A stretch of DNA of 64,000 bases from Clostridiales bacterium (GTDB taxonomy: Bacteria > Bacillota > Clostridia > Oscillospirales > CAG-272). This document shows, in pieces, positions 17,852-26,695 of this stretch. The translations under genes and the position numbers were made by a program. Location of the stretch: assembly GCA_016288155.1 (NCBI GenBank), contig JAEEYP010000058.1, positions 1 to 64,000 on the forward strand, given 5' to 3'. The notes beneath the pieces are model-generated. The model worked only from the letters and a program-made list of their open reading frames with translations. It made no database searches and had not been told where the DNA came from. Each line of letters starts with the position of its first letter. Position 1 is the stretch's first letter.

Positions 17852-17880
17852 ATTATATCACTACTTTTGCATATTGTCAA
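17852..17880 (-). promoter_or_regulatory. Sigma-A promoter of the 17800-17320 genes
   Basis: On the minus strand, TTGACA and TATAAT are 17 bp apart. Its spacer (ATATGCAAAAGTAGTG) is nearly identical to that of the promoter at 17207, which implies duplication, but it lacks the AGTCAA operator. Confidence 0.85.
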
Positions 17881-18314
17881 TACCTTTTACAAAAATATTT
17901 GAAAAAATTTTGCTGGCCGAGTTTTACGGACTGGAGCCCGCCGGGACACCATTCGGGTGCCGCCATGCACAGCTGGGCTACACCCGAAAAGGCCCTCATC
18001 CTTCGACATCCCGCGGATCTCAGCCGAAATGTTACACGCACGCGCGTATATGAGCACGAATACGTGCATTAGGCGGACGCACCGGGCGGTTTTACTGTCT
18101 ATACGCCTATTTTGGGGTCTATTATATAAAAAATGTAACATTGTAACGGTAAGCTGAAAAGCCTTGTGGCATAAGGGTTTTTCCCGGTTACATTTTCGGT
18201 TACATAAACGTAACACTGTAACCGCAGAGCGTTACAATGTTACATTTCAAGAGGGAATTGTAACACGATTGTAACGCAAAATGTAACAGTTCTTTTTGAG
18301 CCCTCCGGAGAACG
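17881..18314. repeat. Non-coding region with TGTAAC hexamer array A
   Basis: No gene lies here. From 18030 to 18287 there are about 12 copies of TGTAAC or its complement GTTACA. These include three pairs spaced exactly 8 bp (18134/18142, 18231/18239, and 18209/18217 as CGTAAC/TGTAAC) and a 3' trio at 18259, 18270 and 18282. Upstream is a short hairpin, GCACG-AATA-CGTGC, and an AT-rich stretch. The layout is matched at 44605-44870. The likeliest role is a replication origin or regulator array. Confidence 0.8.
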
Positions 18315-18367
18315 AAAAAAAAAAGGCCGTGCACAGCCGGTTTTACCCGACTGCACACGGCCTTTTT
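18315..18367. terminator. Terminator of the lysis/late operon
   Basis: On the minus strand, AAAAAGGCCGTGTGCA pairs with TGCACGGCC followed by a long T run, with a GC-rich internal loop. It follows the holin gene. Confidence 0.8.
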
Positions 18368-18380
18368 GGCTCTGTTGCTC

Positions 18381-18596
18381 TTATTCGTCTTTGTCCTTGT
18401 TTGCCGCTCCGGCGGCGTCAATGGCCGCCTCGCCGACGATATACGCGACGACGGAGATTGCCGACGTGACGACCCCCGCGAGTTGCGTATACTCCGACGC
18501 GTCGACGCCGAAGGCAGACGCGATCCCGATGATCACACCGATGATCGCCACCCAGAGCTTCCGGGACTTGAGCTTATCGAGGATTGTCCTTTTCAT
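18381..18596 (-). CDS. Phage holin
   Basis: A 71-residue protein. A basic N-terminus is followed by two membrane helices, about residues 14-30 (LWVAIIGVIIGIASAFG) and 38-55 (LAGVVTSAISVVAYIVG), and a charged tail ending NKDKDE. Size, topology and position directly after the lysin fit a class II holin that releases the lysin at the end of infection. Confidence 0.85.
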   Translation of the reverse strand: MKRTILDKLKSRKLWVAIIGVIIGIASAFGVDASEYTQLAGVVTSAISVVAYIVGEAAIDAAGAANKDKDE

Positions 18597-18612
18597 GTTT
18601 TCCTTCCTTTCA

Positions 18613-19404
18613 TCACTGGATCGCCAGCTTGGCGAGGTTTTTCACGTGCACCGCCGCCGTCACGACGGAACCGATGCCGATCACGACGCGGTCCCCGTTG
18701 ACGGCGATCACGTCGTATGAGCTGTAGTACACGGCGAAGCGCCGGATACTGTGATAGACGTACGGCGAGACGACTCGGACCTTGTCTCCGACGCGGATCG
18801 TGCTGTCCGCGGCAAAATACCCGTAGTCGATGTCCACGTCACCCCTCACTCCGTCTACAGGCGCCTTGGAGGGCTGCCATATCGTCGGACTGTACGCCAG
18901 CGCTTTGTCGGCCGTCACCCCCCAGTACGCAAGCCAGAGCGGGAGATCGGAGACGTCTCCGAGCCTGTACGTCAGATATCCCGGATTCGAGTACAGCATC
19001 GGTCTGTATCCGGCCCGGACGAGGATATCCGCGAATAGGTGGATCATCTGCGTGAGGGCGCCCTTCTCCGTCGGGAGGTTTGCATCGTCCTCCGCGTCGA
19101 TCGCCGCCCACAGCGTCACCTTGTCCTTGACCGGCGCGACCGTCTTGATGAAGAAGGCAGCTTCCTTCTCCGTCTCGGCGATATTCCGCGCCGAGAGGTA
19201 GTGGTACACCCCGACCGGGATTCCGGCGCGGACCGCGCCTTTGAGGTGATTCATGAACATCGAATCGGCGAACGGTCCGACGTTCGGGTTGGATGTCAGC
19301 TTCCCCTGCGACGCCTTCACCATCGCAAAGCTGACCCCGTCCGCCTTTGCCCGCTGCCAGTCGATGACGGATTGCCAATTCGATACGTCGATTCCTTTGA
19401 CCAT
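18613..19404 (-). CDS. Endolysin, GH25 muramidase with C-terminal SH3-like region
   Basis: A 263-residue protein. Residues 1-190 form the GH25 fold: GIDVSNWQ opening, FAMVKASQG, GVYHYLSA, WAAIDAED (catalytic acids) and a C-terminal VDIDYGYF. Residues 195-263 (IRVGDKVRVVSPYVYHS...) resemble a small cell-wall-binding domain. It cleaves peptidoglycan during lysis. There is no signal peptide, so export depends on the adjacent holin. Confidence 0.93.
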   Translation of the reverse strand: MVKGIDVSNWQSVIDWQRAKADGVSFAMVKASQGKLTSNPNVGPFADSMFMNHLKGAVRAGIPVGVYHYLSARNIAETEKEAAFFIKTVAPVKDKVTLWAAIDAEDDANLPTEKGALTQMIHLFADILVRAGYRPMLYSNPGYLTYRLGDVSDLPLWLAYWGVTADKALAYSPTIWQPSKAPVDGVRGDVDIDYGYFAADSTIRVGDKVRVVSPYVYHSIRRFAVYYSSYDVIAVNGDRVVIGIGSVVTAAVHVKNLAKLAIQ

Positions 19405-19414
19405 GAGCTTTCCC

Positions 19415-19735
19415 TCACTTTCCGACTGTGTCAGACGCGCTCTCCGGGAGGGCGATCACGTCCTCATACAGCTTTGTCGCCACGTCGTTACCTCCGAGGT
19501 CGTGATACGCTTGGTACGAGCGTTTCAAACTATCTTTTGCGTAAATAGGGCAGTAGCCCTTCAGGATGTACTCCTTGTGCTCCCGGATAATTTCGGCTCT
19601 GAGAAGACATTGCACTCCGTTTTCGAGCGCGTCGTTACGTTTGCGCAAATTCCGGACCGCGCCTGCGAGCCATGCGATCACCGCGCCGCACACAAAGGGT
19701 ACGGCCCATTTCAGAACCAAATTTATGATCTCCAT
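19415..19735 (-). CDS. Small membrane protein of the lysis module
   Basis: A 106-residue protein with one N-terminal membrane helix (residues 7-28), a basic linker and a soluble C-terminal 70 residues. It may be a second holin or a regulator of the first, judged only from its position between fibre and lysin genes. The 150 bp upstream hold no gene. Confidence 0.65.
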   Translation of the reverse strand: MEIINLVLKWAVPFVCGAVIAWLAGAVRNLRKRNDALENGVQCLLRAEIIREHKEYILKGYCPIYAKDSLKRSYQAYHDLGGNDVATKLYEDVIALPESASDTVGK

Positions 19736-19891
19736 TTTTCATCTCCGATGTTTGTCAAGTTGAGGAGGGAGGGATTACCCGCACCAATTATAGCCGCCCG
19801 TCTCCCGCGTCGCTTTGACGCGCATAACGCGGCAAACCTCCCGGTGGGCATTTTACTGAGCCGCGTGGATATAGCACTGAGGCATGAAATG

Positions 19892-20128
19892 TTATTCGTT
19901 CACTTCGTTATCATCACTATCTTCGATCACGGGATGAAAATAGCACTGATACATCAGTTCGAAACCCTCTTCGGTGATGATTGCCGCCGCGTGTTTCTCG
20001 ACGGAAGAGATAGCTGCCGCCGCAAGGATCGTGTGGTACTTGCTCTCCGCCGCTTCACGTGTAGCGTGAGAGGTCACGAGGTGTGCGGTCTGCCCGCCAG
20101 TCGTTTGCAGTTCAATGACAAAATACAT
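19892..20128 (-). CDS. Conserved small phage protein
   Basis: A 78-residue protein beginning MYFVIELQTTGGQTAHLVTS, with KYHTILAAAAIS in the middle and an acidic tail. The family is very common near lysis genes in clostridial prophages; its role is unknown. The start at 20128 has AAAGGAG upstream. Confidence 0.7.
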   Translation of the reverse strand: MYFVIELQTTGGQTAHLVTSHATREAAESKYHTILAAAAISSVEKHAAAIITEEGFELMYQCYFHPVIEDSDDNEVNE

Positions 20129-20174
20129 TTTGTTTTTTCTCCTTTTTATATTATTGAAATTTAGGGATACAAAA

Positions 20175-22061
20175 TCATGCGATTCGGAAACAAATCGGAA
20201 TGCCTGCATTAAAAGGAGTGTCGCTTGCGTAGAACGCGGCACCACTTGTGACATAAGACCATTTCGCCGAGTCTCCTGAATTGGCTGAAAGAACCCACCA
20301 GTCCGATCTCGCTCCATTGACCGTCTTGATACGGTTCTCCATGCTTTGGAAAACAGGGTATTGAACGCAAGTGCCGCGCACAGAATTATTCCTTGTCCCG
20401 AATACGACACCGCCTGCTACTTCCCACTCCGACGGAAGCCACAATTTGCCGATGTTCGTCCATCCCGCATCGACATCATCGGTGATTAGTTTAGCGGCAT
20501 TGTACCTCTTCGGTAAGTTCACAGTTTTTTCGATGATCACCGCCTTGAGCGCGGAGGGGAGGTAGTAGTACACGCCGCCCTGCGTGTAATCCACGTGCTT
20601 CACAGCAGGGTTGAAACTTGCGCTATCCGGTACCTGACCTGCGAGGCTGTTCAGATAATGGTACAGTTCAGATGCAATCCACGGGTGCGGTGTTCCAGTT
20701 CCAGTTACCGTGATTGATCCTGCGGCGGGTGCCTCCTCAAACGTCAGCGTATATGTTGACGGATCATATGTCCACCCGGTCAGAGAAGTGCTTCCCACCT
20801 TGACAGAATCAACATCGTTCATCTGTTTTGTGAGAACAAACGCTGTTGTCTCTCCGTCACCGGTGATAGTCTCAACGGGGATCAAACCGTTGTTGTAGTT
20901 TTTTGAATTGATCTTATATTTGTTCGACCATGCTTCACGGCATATAAAATCTATGTGGTTAGGGATATTGTAATACCCCTTATAGGTATTAATCCCCGCA
21001 ACACACGCATTGAATGCTTTGTTGTTCGTCGTTGTAAACGGGATATAGTCGTTTGCGTGAATACCCGAAAAGTTCCCCGCGGTGATTCTTGCTTTAATCC
21101 AAGCCCACGGATCACCGCCATACGATGTTATTTCGTCTGCGAATTTCGTTGCGAGGTTTGTTCCCGTGTACCATGGCTCGACAGATGTCAGCGCACTTTC
21201 ATCCACACCTCCGCCGCTCCCGGCCGCAAGTTCAGACGCGACATTTGTTTCCTCCGTGTTAGAGGACGAGATCGTCTCGCCAGTTGCAATCGCCGCTGTC
21301 GCTTTTAACAGAGCGCCGCCGACGACGACGAGGTCGCCGATTGAGTAGTTCCGCGTCGCTGTGGAGGATGCTTCTCTCGGCGCGATCATCTCCTGCGTAT
21401 CGTGAATCGCGTCGCCAGTCGCTTTCGCGTCTGCCGCCGATCCGGGAACGGAGAGTGTCGGATCGGTTGCCCACCAGTAGACGATATTCACACCATCAGA
21501 CGCGGAAACGGTGCTGTCGTCGGATTTTGCCGCCACGATGCGGATAGAATCAGCACCGCTCGTCTCATATAGGTGGACGGGAGATGTATGCCAGTTTGGC
21601 GACTTTTCAAATTGCGTCCCTGTCCATGTTCCGACAAACGTATTGCCACTCCATCCGTAAACGACAAATCTGTATCCCGTATTGCAAGATACGGTTTTTA
21701 TCGCCCTGCTGATGAAATCTGTGCGGATGCGCGTTGTGGAAGATACTTCCGCCCCGGTGGTAGTGTTGATTACTCCGTTTACCCACTCGTCTGCGGATGT
21801 TGCGATCTTTCGAATGATTGCGTCGCGGAATACGCCGACAGCCTTCGCGTCAGCCGCACGCCCAGAGACAGAGAGTGTATCATCGACCACTAAAGTGGTT
21901 GCGGACTGGGCTGCCGCTGCGGCAGAGTCCGATGCCGCAGCGGCAGACTGCCCGGCTGCGTTTGCCGCTTCAGACGCCGTTTGCGCCGCAGCCTGCGCCG
22001 TCGCCGCGGCAGGCGCAGCCCGGTTTGCCATAATCAGCGCATACGTAAGCTCTTTGCCCAT
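20175..22061 (-). CDS. Tail fibre/receptor-binding protein with DUF6273-like tip
   Basis: A 628-residue protein. Residues 15-60 are an Ala-rich coiled coil. Two paralogous DTLSVSGRAADAK/PTLSVPGSAADAK segments follow, then a beta-rich middle. The last about 150 residues (KLWLPSEWEVAGG, SDWWVLSANSG, AGIPICFRIA) resemble DUF6273, a C-type-lectin-like module used at phage fibre tips. It most likely binds the host surface. No reverse transcriptase or template repeat is present, so I see no diversity-generating system. Confidence 0.8.
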   Translation of the reverse strand: MGKELTYALIMANRAAPAAATAQAAAQTASEAANAAGQSAAAASDSAAAAAQSATTLVVDDTLSVSGRAADAKAVGVFRDAIIRKIATSADEWVNGVINTTTGAEVSSTTRIRTDFISRAIKTVSCNTGYRFVVYGWSGNTFVGTWTGTQFEKSPNWHTSPVHLYETSGADSIRIVAAKSDDSTVSASDGVNIVYWWATDPTLSVPGSAADAKATGDAIHDTQEMIAPREASSTATRNYSIGDLVVVGGALLKATAAIATGETISSSNTEETNVASELAAGSGGGVDESALTSVEPWYTGTNLATKFADEITSYGGDPWAWIKARITAGNFSGIHANDYIPFTTTNNKAFNACVAGINTYKGYYNIPNHIDFICREAWSNKYKINSKNYNNGLIPVETITGDGETTAFVLTKQMNDVDSVKVGSTSLTGWTYDPSTYTLTFEEAPAAGSITVTGTGTPHPWIASELYHYLNSLAGQVPDSASFNPAVKHVDYTQGGVYYYLPSALKAVIIEKTVNLPKRYNAAKLITDDVDAGWTNIGKLWLPSEWEVAGGVVFGTRNNSVRGTCVQYPVFQSMENRIKTVNGARSDWWVLSANSGDSAKWSYVTSGAAFYASDTPFNAGIPICFRIA

Positions 22062-22084
22062 TATTCACTCACCTCCTCCCCCAC

Positions 22085-22315
22085 TTATTGCGCAACAAAT
22101 TCGCCCGATTCATTGGCGAGATATATCTGATGCGCGGCCTCCGTGGAGACGACGTACAGCACCGAAAACGGTGCAAACACTTCGTCCGCGCTCATTCCCG
22201 TCACATTCTCCCCGGACGTCGGCAGCGGATCCGGCGTGTCGTCAGCGACGATGATTACGTTCATCATTTGTTTGTCACCACGGCGGCCGAACGGTTCTTT
22301 TGATACGCATATCAT
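22085..22315 (-). CDS. Small tail-region protein
   Basis: A 76-residue protein (MICVSKEPFGRRGDKQ start) with a C-terminal YVVSTEAAHQIYLANESGE. AAGGGGGT precedes the ATG. The function is unknown. Confidence 0.55.
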   Translation of the reverse strand: MICVSKEPFGRRGDKQMMNVIIVADDTPDPLPTSGENVTGMSADEVFAPFSVLYVVSTEAAHQIYLANESGEFVAQ

Positions 22316-22317
22316 GG

Positions 22318-22629
22318 TTATACCCCCTTAAACAGGACCTGATAGTTCTTGGCTTCCTGTGCTTTTTCGATGCTCTTCTTGTGTAGGTAGTCATACACGG
22401 CCAGCATGTTGGCCGGCGGTTCACCCTTGCTCCGACGGTACTCGTCAATCAGCTTCGTGACCTCGGCGTGCAGCATGGCCATATGCTTCATCTCCTCGAG
22501 AGACAGAGTATAAAACACCTCCGCCAGCCCCGGATAAAGCGCCTTGTTTTCGAGCGCGAGCTTTGCATACTCCGCGGAATCGTGGATCTCATCGTCGATT
22601 TTTTCGGATAAAATCTGAATGATTTTCAT
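22318..22629 (-). CDS. Ferritin-like phage protein
   Basis: A 103-residue helical protein. The pattern EIHDSAEYAKLAL...FYTLSLEEMKHMAMLHAEV has E-x6-Y and EExxH motifs like one half of a ferritin/rubrerythrin four-helix bundle. Related proteins occur in tail regions of many clostridial prophages. Whether it binds metal is unknown. Confidence 0.65.
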   Translation of the reverse strand: MKIIQILSEKIDDEIHDSAEYAKLALENKALYPGLAEVFYTLSLEEMKHMAMLHAEVTKLIDEYRRSKGEPPANMLAVYDYLHKKSIEKAQEAKNYQVLFKGV

Positions 22630-22694
22630 GTCTTATCCTTTCCGCCCCGGAAGACCGAGAGGGCCGAAGCCCTCCCGGTCCGGTGCTGTTAAAA

Positions 22695-23219
22695 TCAGGC
22701 AGAAGCGGCCGCCGGGTTGGCGACCCACTTACCCATGACACTGAGGAGATACTGAGACTGTGCGGCGTTCGACGCGTCATTCTGGACGGTACGATATTTC
22801 TCCGCGAGCTCGTCGTACTTGTCCTGAAGCATCTGCGTTTTGATCGAACAACAGCACGATTCCATCTGGAATCCGAGCTGTGCGATCTGCTGACGCAGTT
22901 CCGCAAACTGGTTGGCGTTCTGGAGGTTGACCTGATTGAATCCCTGAATGGCATTGATCAGGTTCGTGTTTTGCTGCTGCATCATATTCATGGACTGCTG
23001 ATTGATCTGCTGCAGCGTTTCGTAGTTGTTGTTCGCGCTGGAGAGGAGGATGTCACGCTGACCGTTCTGGAGGCTCTGGTTGTTGACCGCGGCGTTGATG
23101 GCCGCTTCCGTCGCACCGTTGCCGCTGCCGAACAGGCCGCCGTTGCCGCCGAGACCGAAGATCAGGGCAATGATCAGAAATGCCCAAATCCAGCCGCCGC
23201 CGATAGTGTTGTCACCCAT
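22695..23219 (-). CDS. Gln/Asn-rich phage protein with N-terminal membrane helix
   Basis: A 174-residue protein with one hydrophobic segment (IWAFLIIALIFGLGG), a long Gln/Asn-rich coiled-coil region and a CCCSIK cluster near residue 120. It is common in this position in clostridial siphoviruses; the function is unknown. Confidence 0.65.
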   Translation of the reverse strand: MGDNTIGGGWIWAFLIIALIFGLGGNGGLFGSGNGATEAAINAAVNNQSLQNGQRDILLSSANNNYETLQQINQQSMNMMQQQNTNLINAIQGFNQVNLQNANQFAELRQQIAQLGFQMESCCCSIKTQMLQDKYDELAEKYRTVQNDASNAAQSQYLLSVMGKWVANPAAASA

Positions 23220-23275
23220 AGTAGACACTCCTTTGTGGAAAAATATTTTCAAACCCGGCCGGGATTTGAATCGGA

Positions 23276-23533
23276 TTACTTCTGCGCCGCCGCCTCCGTT
23301 TGGATCTGCTGGATGAGCTGACCTTCGTTGACACCCTTCTTAGCGGACAGCGCGTGCGCAGTCTGTTCGAGGTTGGCGAGATCCAGTCCCTGCAGCTCCG
23401 GTACGCGGTTGGCAAGACCCTGCATAAACGCCTCCGGTGATTCGCCGCGCATCATGGCCGCGAAGGCCTGCAGCATAAGAGATCTGCCGTTGTTTCCGCC
23501 CATGCCGCCGATCATTTGTAAGATAGGATTCAT
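23276..23533 (-). CDS. Small hypothetical tail-region protein
   Basis: An 85-residue protein with a Gly/Met-rich N-terminus (LQMIGGMGGNNGRS) and a helical C-terminus. It overlaps the upstream gene by 4 bp. Confidence 0.6.
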   Translation of the reverse strand: MNPILQMIGGMGGNNGRSLMLQAFAAMMRGESPEAFMQGLANRVPELQGLDLANLEQTAHALSAKKGVNEGQLIQQIQTEAAAQK

Positions 23534-24021
23534 TCATCAGCCTCCGTTTCATTATGTGCGGCGGACGTTTCCGCCTTGCGCCGCTTCGATCCGTTCGCCT
23601 CAGGGGTGTAGCCGCCGGTCAGCATCGCCTTGATCTCCGCCTTGAAATCGTCCAGATCCTTCCGTGTGAGGGTGTTGCTCTCCGGCTCCGGTGCGTCTTT
23701 CAGCGTAAAAGGTCCGAGCTTGAGCGGCGCTTCCTTCCCGTTTGCGTCTTTCGACCGGAGATAGAACACCGATTCGTTTTTGTCAAACACAACGATCGTG
23801 GTGTTCGGTCGCATAGGGAGACTTCGCGCACTTTCAATGCCGTCCACGAACAGGACCGGCTGTGGGATTTCGGACGACGGCACGTCGTGTCCGGTAGCGT
23901 TTGCGGCTCCCCCGGCGTTCGGATCCGACGCGATCTGATTTTGCAGAGCAGAGAGCTGCGCGTACTGTCGCTGTAGGTCTGCGAGCTGTTGCTGGACGAG
24001 CTGTGCGTAATTGGTCGCCAT
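23530..24021 (-). CDS. Hypothetical tail-region protein
   Basis: A 163-residue protein with an N-terminal coiled coil (residues 5-30) and a short conserved LFVDGIESARSLPMRPNTTI segment seen in phage proteins of unknown role. The tail is charged. Confidence 0.6.
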   Translation of the reverse strand: MATNYAQLVQQQLADLQRQYAQLSALQNQIASDPNAGGAANATGHDVPSSEIPQPVLFVDGIESARSLPMRPNTTIVVFDKNESVFYLRSKDANGKEAPLKLGPFTLKDAPEPESNTLTRKDLDDFKAEIKAMLTGGYTPEANGSKRRKAETSAAHNETEADE

Positions 24022-24032
24022 GATCTGCCTCC

Positions 24033-24401
24033 TTATTCCTCCGCACCTTCGAGTTCGACGAACCCTTGAAGCGCGCTGAGGTCATTATAGGAAAGTCGCA
24101 GGTTCTCGCAGACAGGAATGCGGACCGGGCTGACGTCATCCACCTCGACGTCCAGCAGCTCCGCCATACGCGCCTCGTAGGCCGGCAGATTCTCGGACGC
24201 GATCAACCATCTGCCCGGCTCGGTCTCGGTCTCCGTGCCGTACTTGGCAAGCGCCGTGTCTCGCTGCTCATTATAAAAATCGAGCTGTTTTTCGAGACTG
24301 TCCATCAGCCGCCCGACGCGGTAGAGCACGCTGAGTGAGAGATCCGTAGACGCCACTTTCTGCAGCGCCGGAACCGCGTTTACGATCCTACCAAGCTTCA
24401 T
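24033..24401 (-). CDS. DUF1617-like phage protein
   Basis: A 122-residue protein. Its outline (MKLGRIVNAVPALQK, SLEKQLDFYNEQRDTALAKYG, ELLDVEVDDV) resembles DUF1617 phage proteins. GGAGG precedes 24401. Confidence 0.6.
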   Translation of the reverse strand: MKLGRIVNAVPALQKVASTDLSLSVLYRVGRLMDSLEKQLDFYNEQRDTALAKYGTETETEPGRWLIASENLPAYEARMAELLDVEVDDVSPVRIPVCENLRLSYNDLSALQGFVELEGAEE

Positions 24402-24426
24402 TTCTTTGCCTCCTTGTTCCGGTTCG

Positions 24427-26295
24427 TCACGCAAGCATTGTGCTGGACGAGCCGTTGTAGAAATACAGATGCCCGCTGTTGACGTACAGGGCGTTAGCGT
24501 AAGGAATCGATAGATACGTTGTAATCGGATTGAACGACAGCGTTTTCAAATATGCACTGTAATTCGGTGCGGAGATTAACGGCGGCGACGTGCCCTGCTG
24601 GAATATGATCCCGTCCTCAGATCGCGTGGAGTAGTTGTTGGTTATCTGGACGGCATCTCCATAGATGTGTACCTTTTTTGGGAGACTCCACGACACACCG
24701 GTCGGGCTGCCATAAATCTTATTCAGGCCTATGATCACGCCGAGAGTGTTCTGACTATTTACGGTCTCATAGTAGGTGTCAAAAACGGCGGCCGTTATCG
24801 CAGGATTTGAATCGTGATCAAAATACAGTTTCTTTATGTGCAGGCTGTCGACGTCGATCCGATCCGCAGACAGCGTACCGGTCGTGATCTTGCTTGCGTT
24901 GATATTGTTGATCGTTACCTTCGAGGCGTTAATCGTACCGGTTGTAATGTTCCCGCCGTTGATGACGGTTGCACCCGACGTGGCAAGATCGGTTTCGAGG
25001 TCGGAAACACTCTGCACCTTGACTTCACCGGCAATCACGTACTTACCGGTCGCCGCGTCGAAGTAGATTCTGTCCACCCATGCGCCATTCTCCAGCACCT
25101 GCATGGAGAACGTGTTCGCGTTCGCGGTGAGACGCGCCACAGCGTTTCCGTTTACGACGCGCTCACTAACGAAGCCCTCCGATCTGTTGATCCGATTGCC
25201 GAAATACGTCGCGTCTGTCCGGACAGACCGCTTGAGCGTCAGGTCGCGCGCCGAGATGTACGGAAATTCGTCACCTGTCTCGTCCTCCGTCGCGGTCGAC
25301 AGGTTGCACGTAGCGGAGACAGTGCACCGCAGTTCGATCGATTCGGCCACGACGGTATAAGACGTGCCGCCCCGGTCCGTGACGGCGATAGTGTCGCCGA
25401 GCTCGACTGCAGGATCGAGATATGCGCCAGTAAGAGTGTACGGCCGGAACTGCGTGCCATACAACACCGATGCGGGATTGCCGTCATCGTCGCACAGCCG
25501 ATCCGCGATAGCCTGTGTAGCATAGTCGCACCGCACGCTGAGCTCCGTACCGGTATCGTCGCCGGCGGTGAACTCGTTACCCGCGCCGTCCGTGAGCGTC
25601 ACCCGGGTGATCTCCCGGACCTTGCCCCGGAGCTTGAACCCGGTGTGCTCTTTGCCGATGTCCTGCTCGGCCACCACGCTTGGATCCGCGAGCACCACAA
25701 GCCGCAGGGCACCTGCCTCCGTGATGATCCAGTTTCCGCCGTGCGCTGCGGCGATCATGCCGAGCACCTCGGAAATCAGCACGTCCTCGTTCGGATAGTC
25801 TACCACGTAATCCGCGCCAGTCTGGATCTCCGTACGGGAATCGACCGTGACACCCATAATATCCGCGATATCGTCGACGACGTCCGCCATAGCCTGCGGC
25901 CACTGATCGAACGCGGTCTTGTCCTGATACATGACACCGGCCTTGATCATCGCGTCAAGGCAGGATAGCTCCTGCGGGTTTTTACCGTTCCGCTGTGTGA
26001 TGTAAAACTTCCCTTGCGGAAGCCAGTCCGTGACCGTTGCTGCCGACAGGGACCGAAGGCGGCAGTACGCGTCGACCGAGGCGGCGCGCGGGATGTCAGC
26101 CTTCGGATAGATCGTGAGCTTAGCAGACGCCGTACAGCACCGTCCGATGGCGGGCTTGTCGAGCAAGGGCTTGCTGATAACCGGCGTTCCCTTGACGTCC
26201 GCTCCGGTGTATTCCACACCGTCGATAACGAACTTGTATTCCGTCTGATGGGGCCCCGCAAACACGGTGCCCCATCCGGTAGGTAGCGCCTGCAT
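24427..26295 (-). CDS. Tail/baseplate protein
   Basis: A 622-residue protein directly after the distal tail gene. The N-terminal 330 residues look like a tail-associated structural domain (LPQGKFYITQRNG, ISEVLGMIAAAHGG). The middle contains TTGTINASKVTINNINASKITTG, a repeat motif typical of tip proteins. It lacks a recognisable peptidase motif. It probably links the baseplate to the fibre. Confidence 0.75.
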   Translation of the reverse strand: MQALPTGWGTVFAGPHQTEYKFVIDGVEYTGADVKGTPVISKPLLDKPAIGRCCTASAKLTIYPKADIPRAASVDAYCRLRSLSAATVTDWLPQGKFYITQRNGKNPQELSCLDAMIKAGVMYQDKTAFDQWPQAMADVVDDIADIMGVTVDSRTEIQTGADYVVDYPNEDVLISEVLGMIAAAHGGNWIITEAGALRLVVLADPSVVAEQDIGKEHTGFKLRGKVREITRVTLTDGAGNEFTAGDDTGTELSVRCDYATQAIADRLCDDDGNPASVLYGTQFRPYTLTGAYLDPAVELGDTIAVTDRGGTSYTVVAESIELRCTVSATCNLSTATEDETGDEFPYISARDLTLKRSVRTDATYFGNRINRSEGFVSERVVNGNAVARLTANANTFSMQVLENGAWVDRIYFDAATGKYVIAGEVKVQSVSDLETDLATSGATVINGGNITTGTINASKVTINNINASKITTGTLSADRIDVDSLHIKKLYFDHDSNPAITAAVFDTYYETVNSQNTLGVIIGLNKIYGSPTGVSWSLPKKVHIYGDAVQITNNYSTRSEDGIIFQQGTSPPLISAPNYSAYLKTLSFNPITTYLSIPYANALYVNSGHLYFYNGSSSTMLA

Positions 26296-26693
26296 TACGT
26301 CACCGTCGCCTCCTTAACGCTGATCAGCGTGAACGTCACGTTGTCGATCACAATGTCGTCATCCCGGAACTGCTCCTCGGCCGCGGAGATACTGGTCGAA
26401 TAGAACAACCGGGAGCACATGCCATCCTTGAGATCCGGGTATTGCACGACCACACCCGCGTCGTGCCCCTGCAGATCCGTTTCGAGCTGCTGCGCTGCCG
26501 AGAACGGCATAGGACCTAACTTTACCGTCAGTTTCCTCTGATGCGATCTTACGTTCGTGTGCATGATGTCGGCCTCGTCGCGGCCAGCGTCCGAGTCATT
26601 AGTATTCTCGCGTGCCCACGCGAGGCCGGTTTTTTGTTTGACGTATTGGGTATAGTCATGTCCGTTGATGATAAGAGCCCCTGTAATAGCCAT
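26295..26693 (-). CDS. Distal tail protein candidate (DUF6711-like)
   Basis: A 132-residue protein after the tape measure gene (ALIINGHDYTQYVKQKTGL; LGPMPFSAAQQLETDLQG). The size and position suit a DUF6711-type distal tail component. I use the second ATG because GGAGGTG is correctly spaced for it. Confidence 0.7.
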   Translation of the reverse strand: MAITGALIINGHDYTQYVKQKTGLAWARENTNDSDAGRDEADIMHTNVRSHQRKLTVKLGPMPFSAAQQLETDLQGHDAGVVVQYPDLKDGMCSRLFYSTSISAAEEQFRDDDIVIDNVTFTLISVKEATVT

Positions 26694-26695
26694 CC

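Noticed and set aside
18028..18300. TGTAAC arrays as CRISPR
   Set aside because: Repeats are six bases with mixed orientation and 8-13-bp spacing; there are no spacers of uniform length and no cas genes.
20175..20650. Fibre tip as target of a diversity-generating retroelement
   Set aside because: The tip looks C-type-lectin-like, but there is no reverse transcriptase, no template repeat and no adenine-biased second copy in the window.
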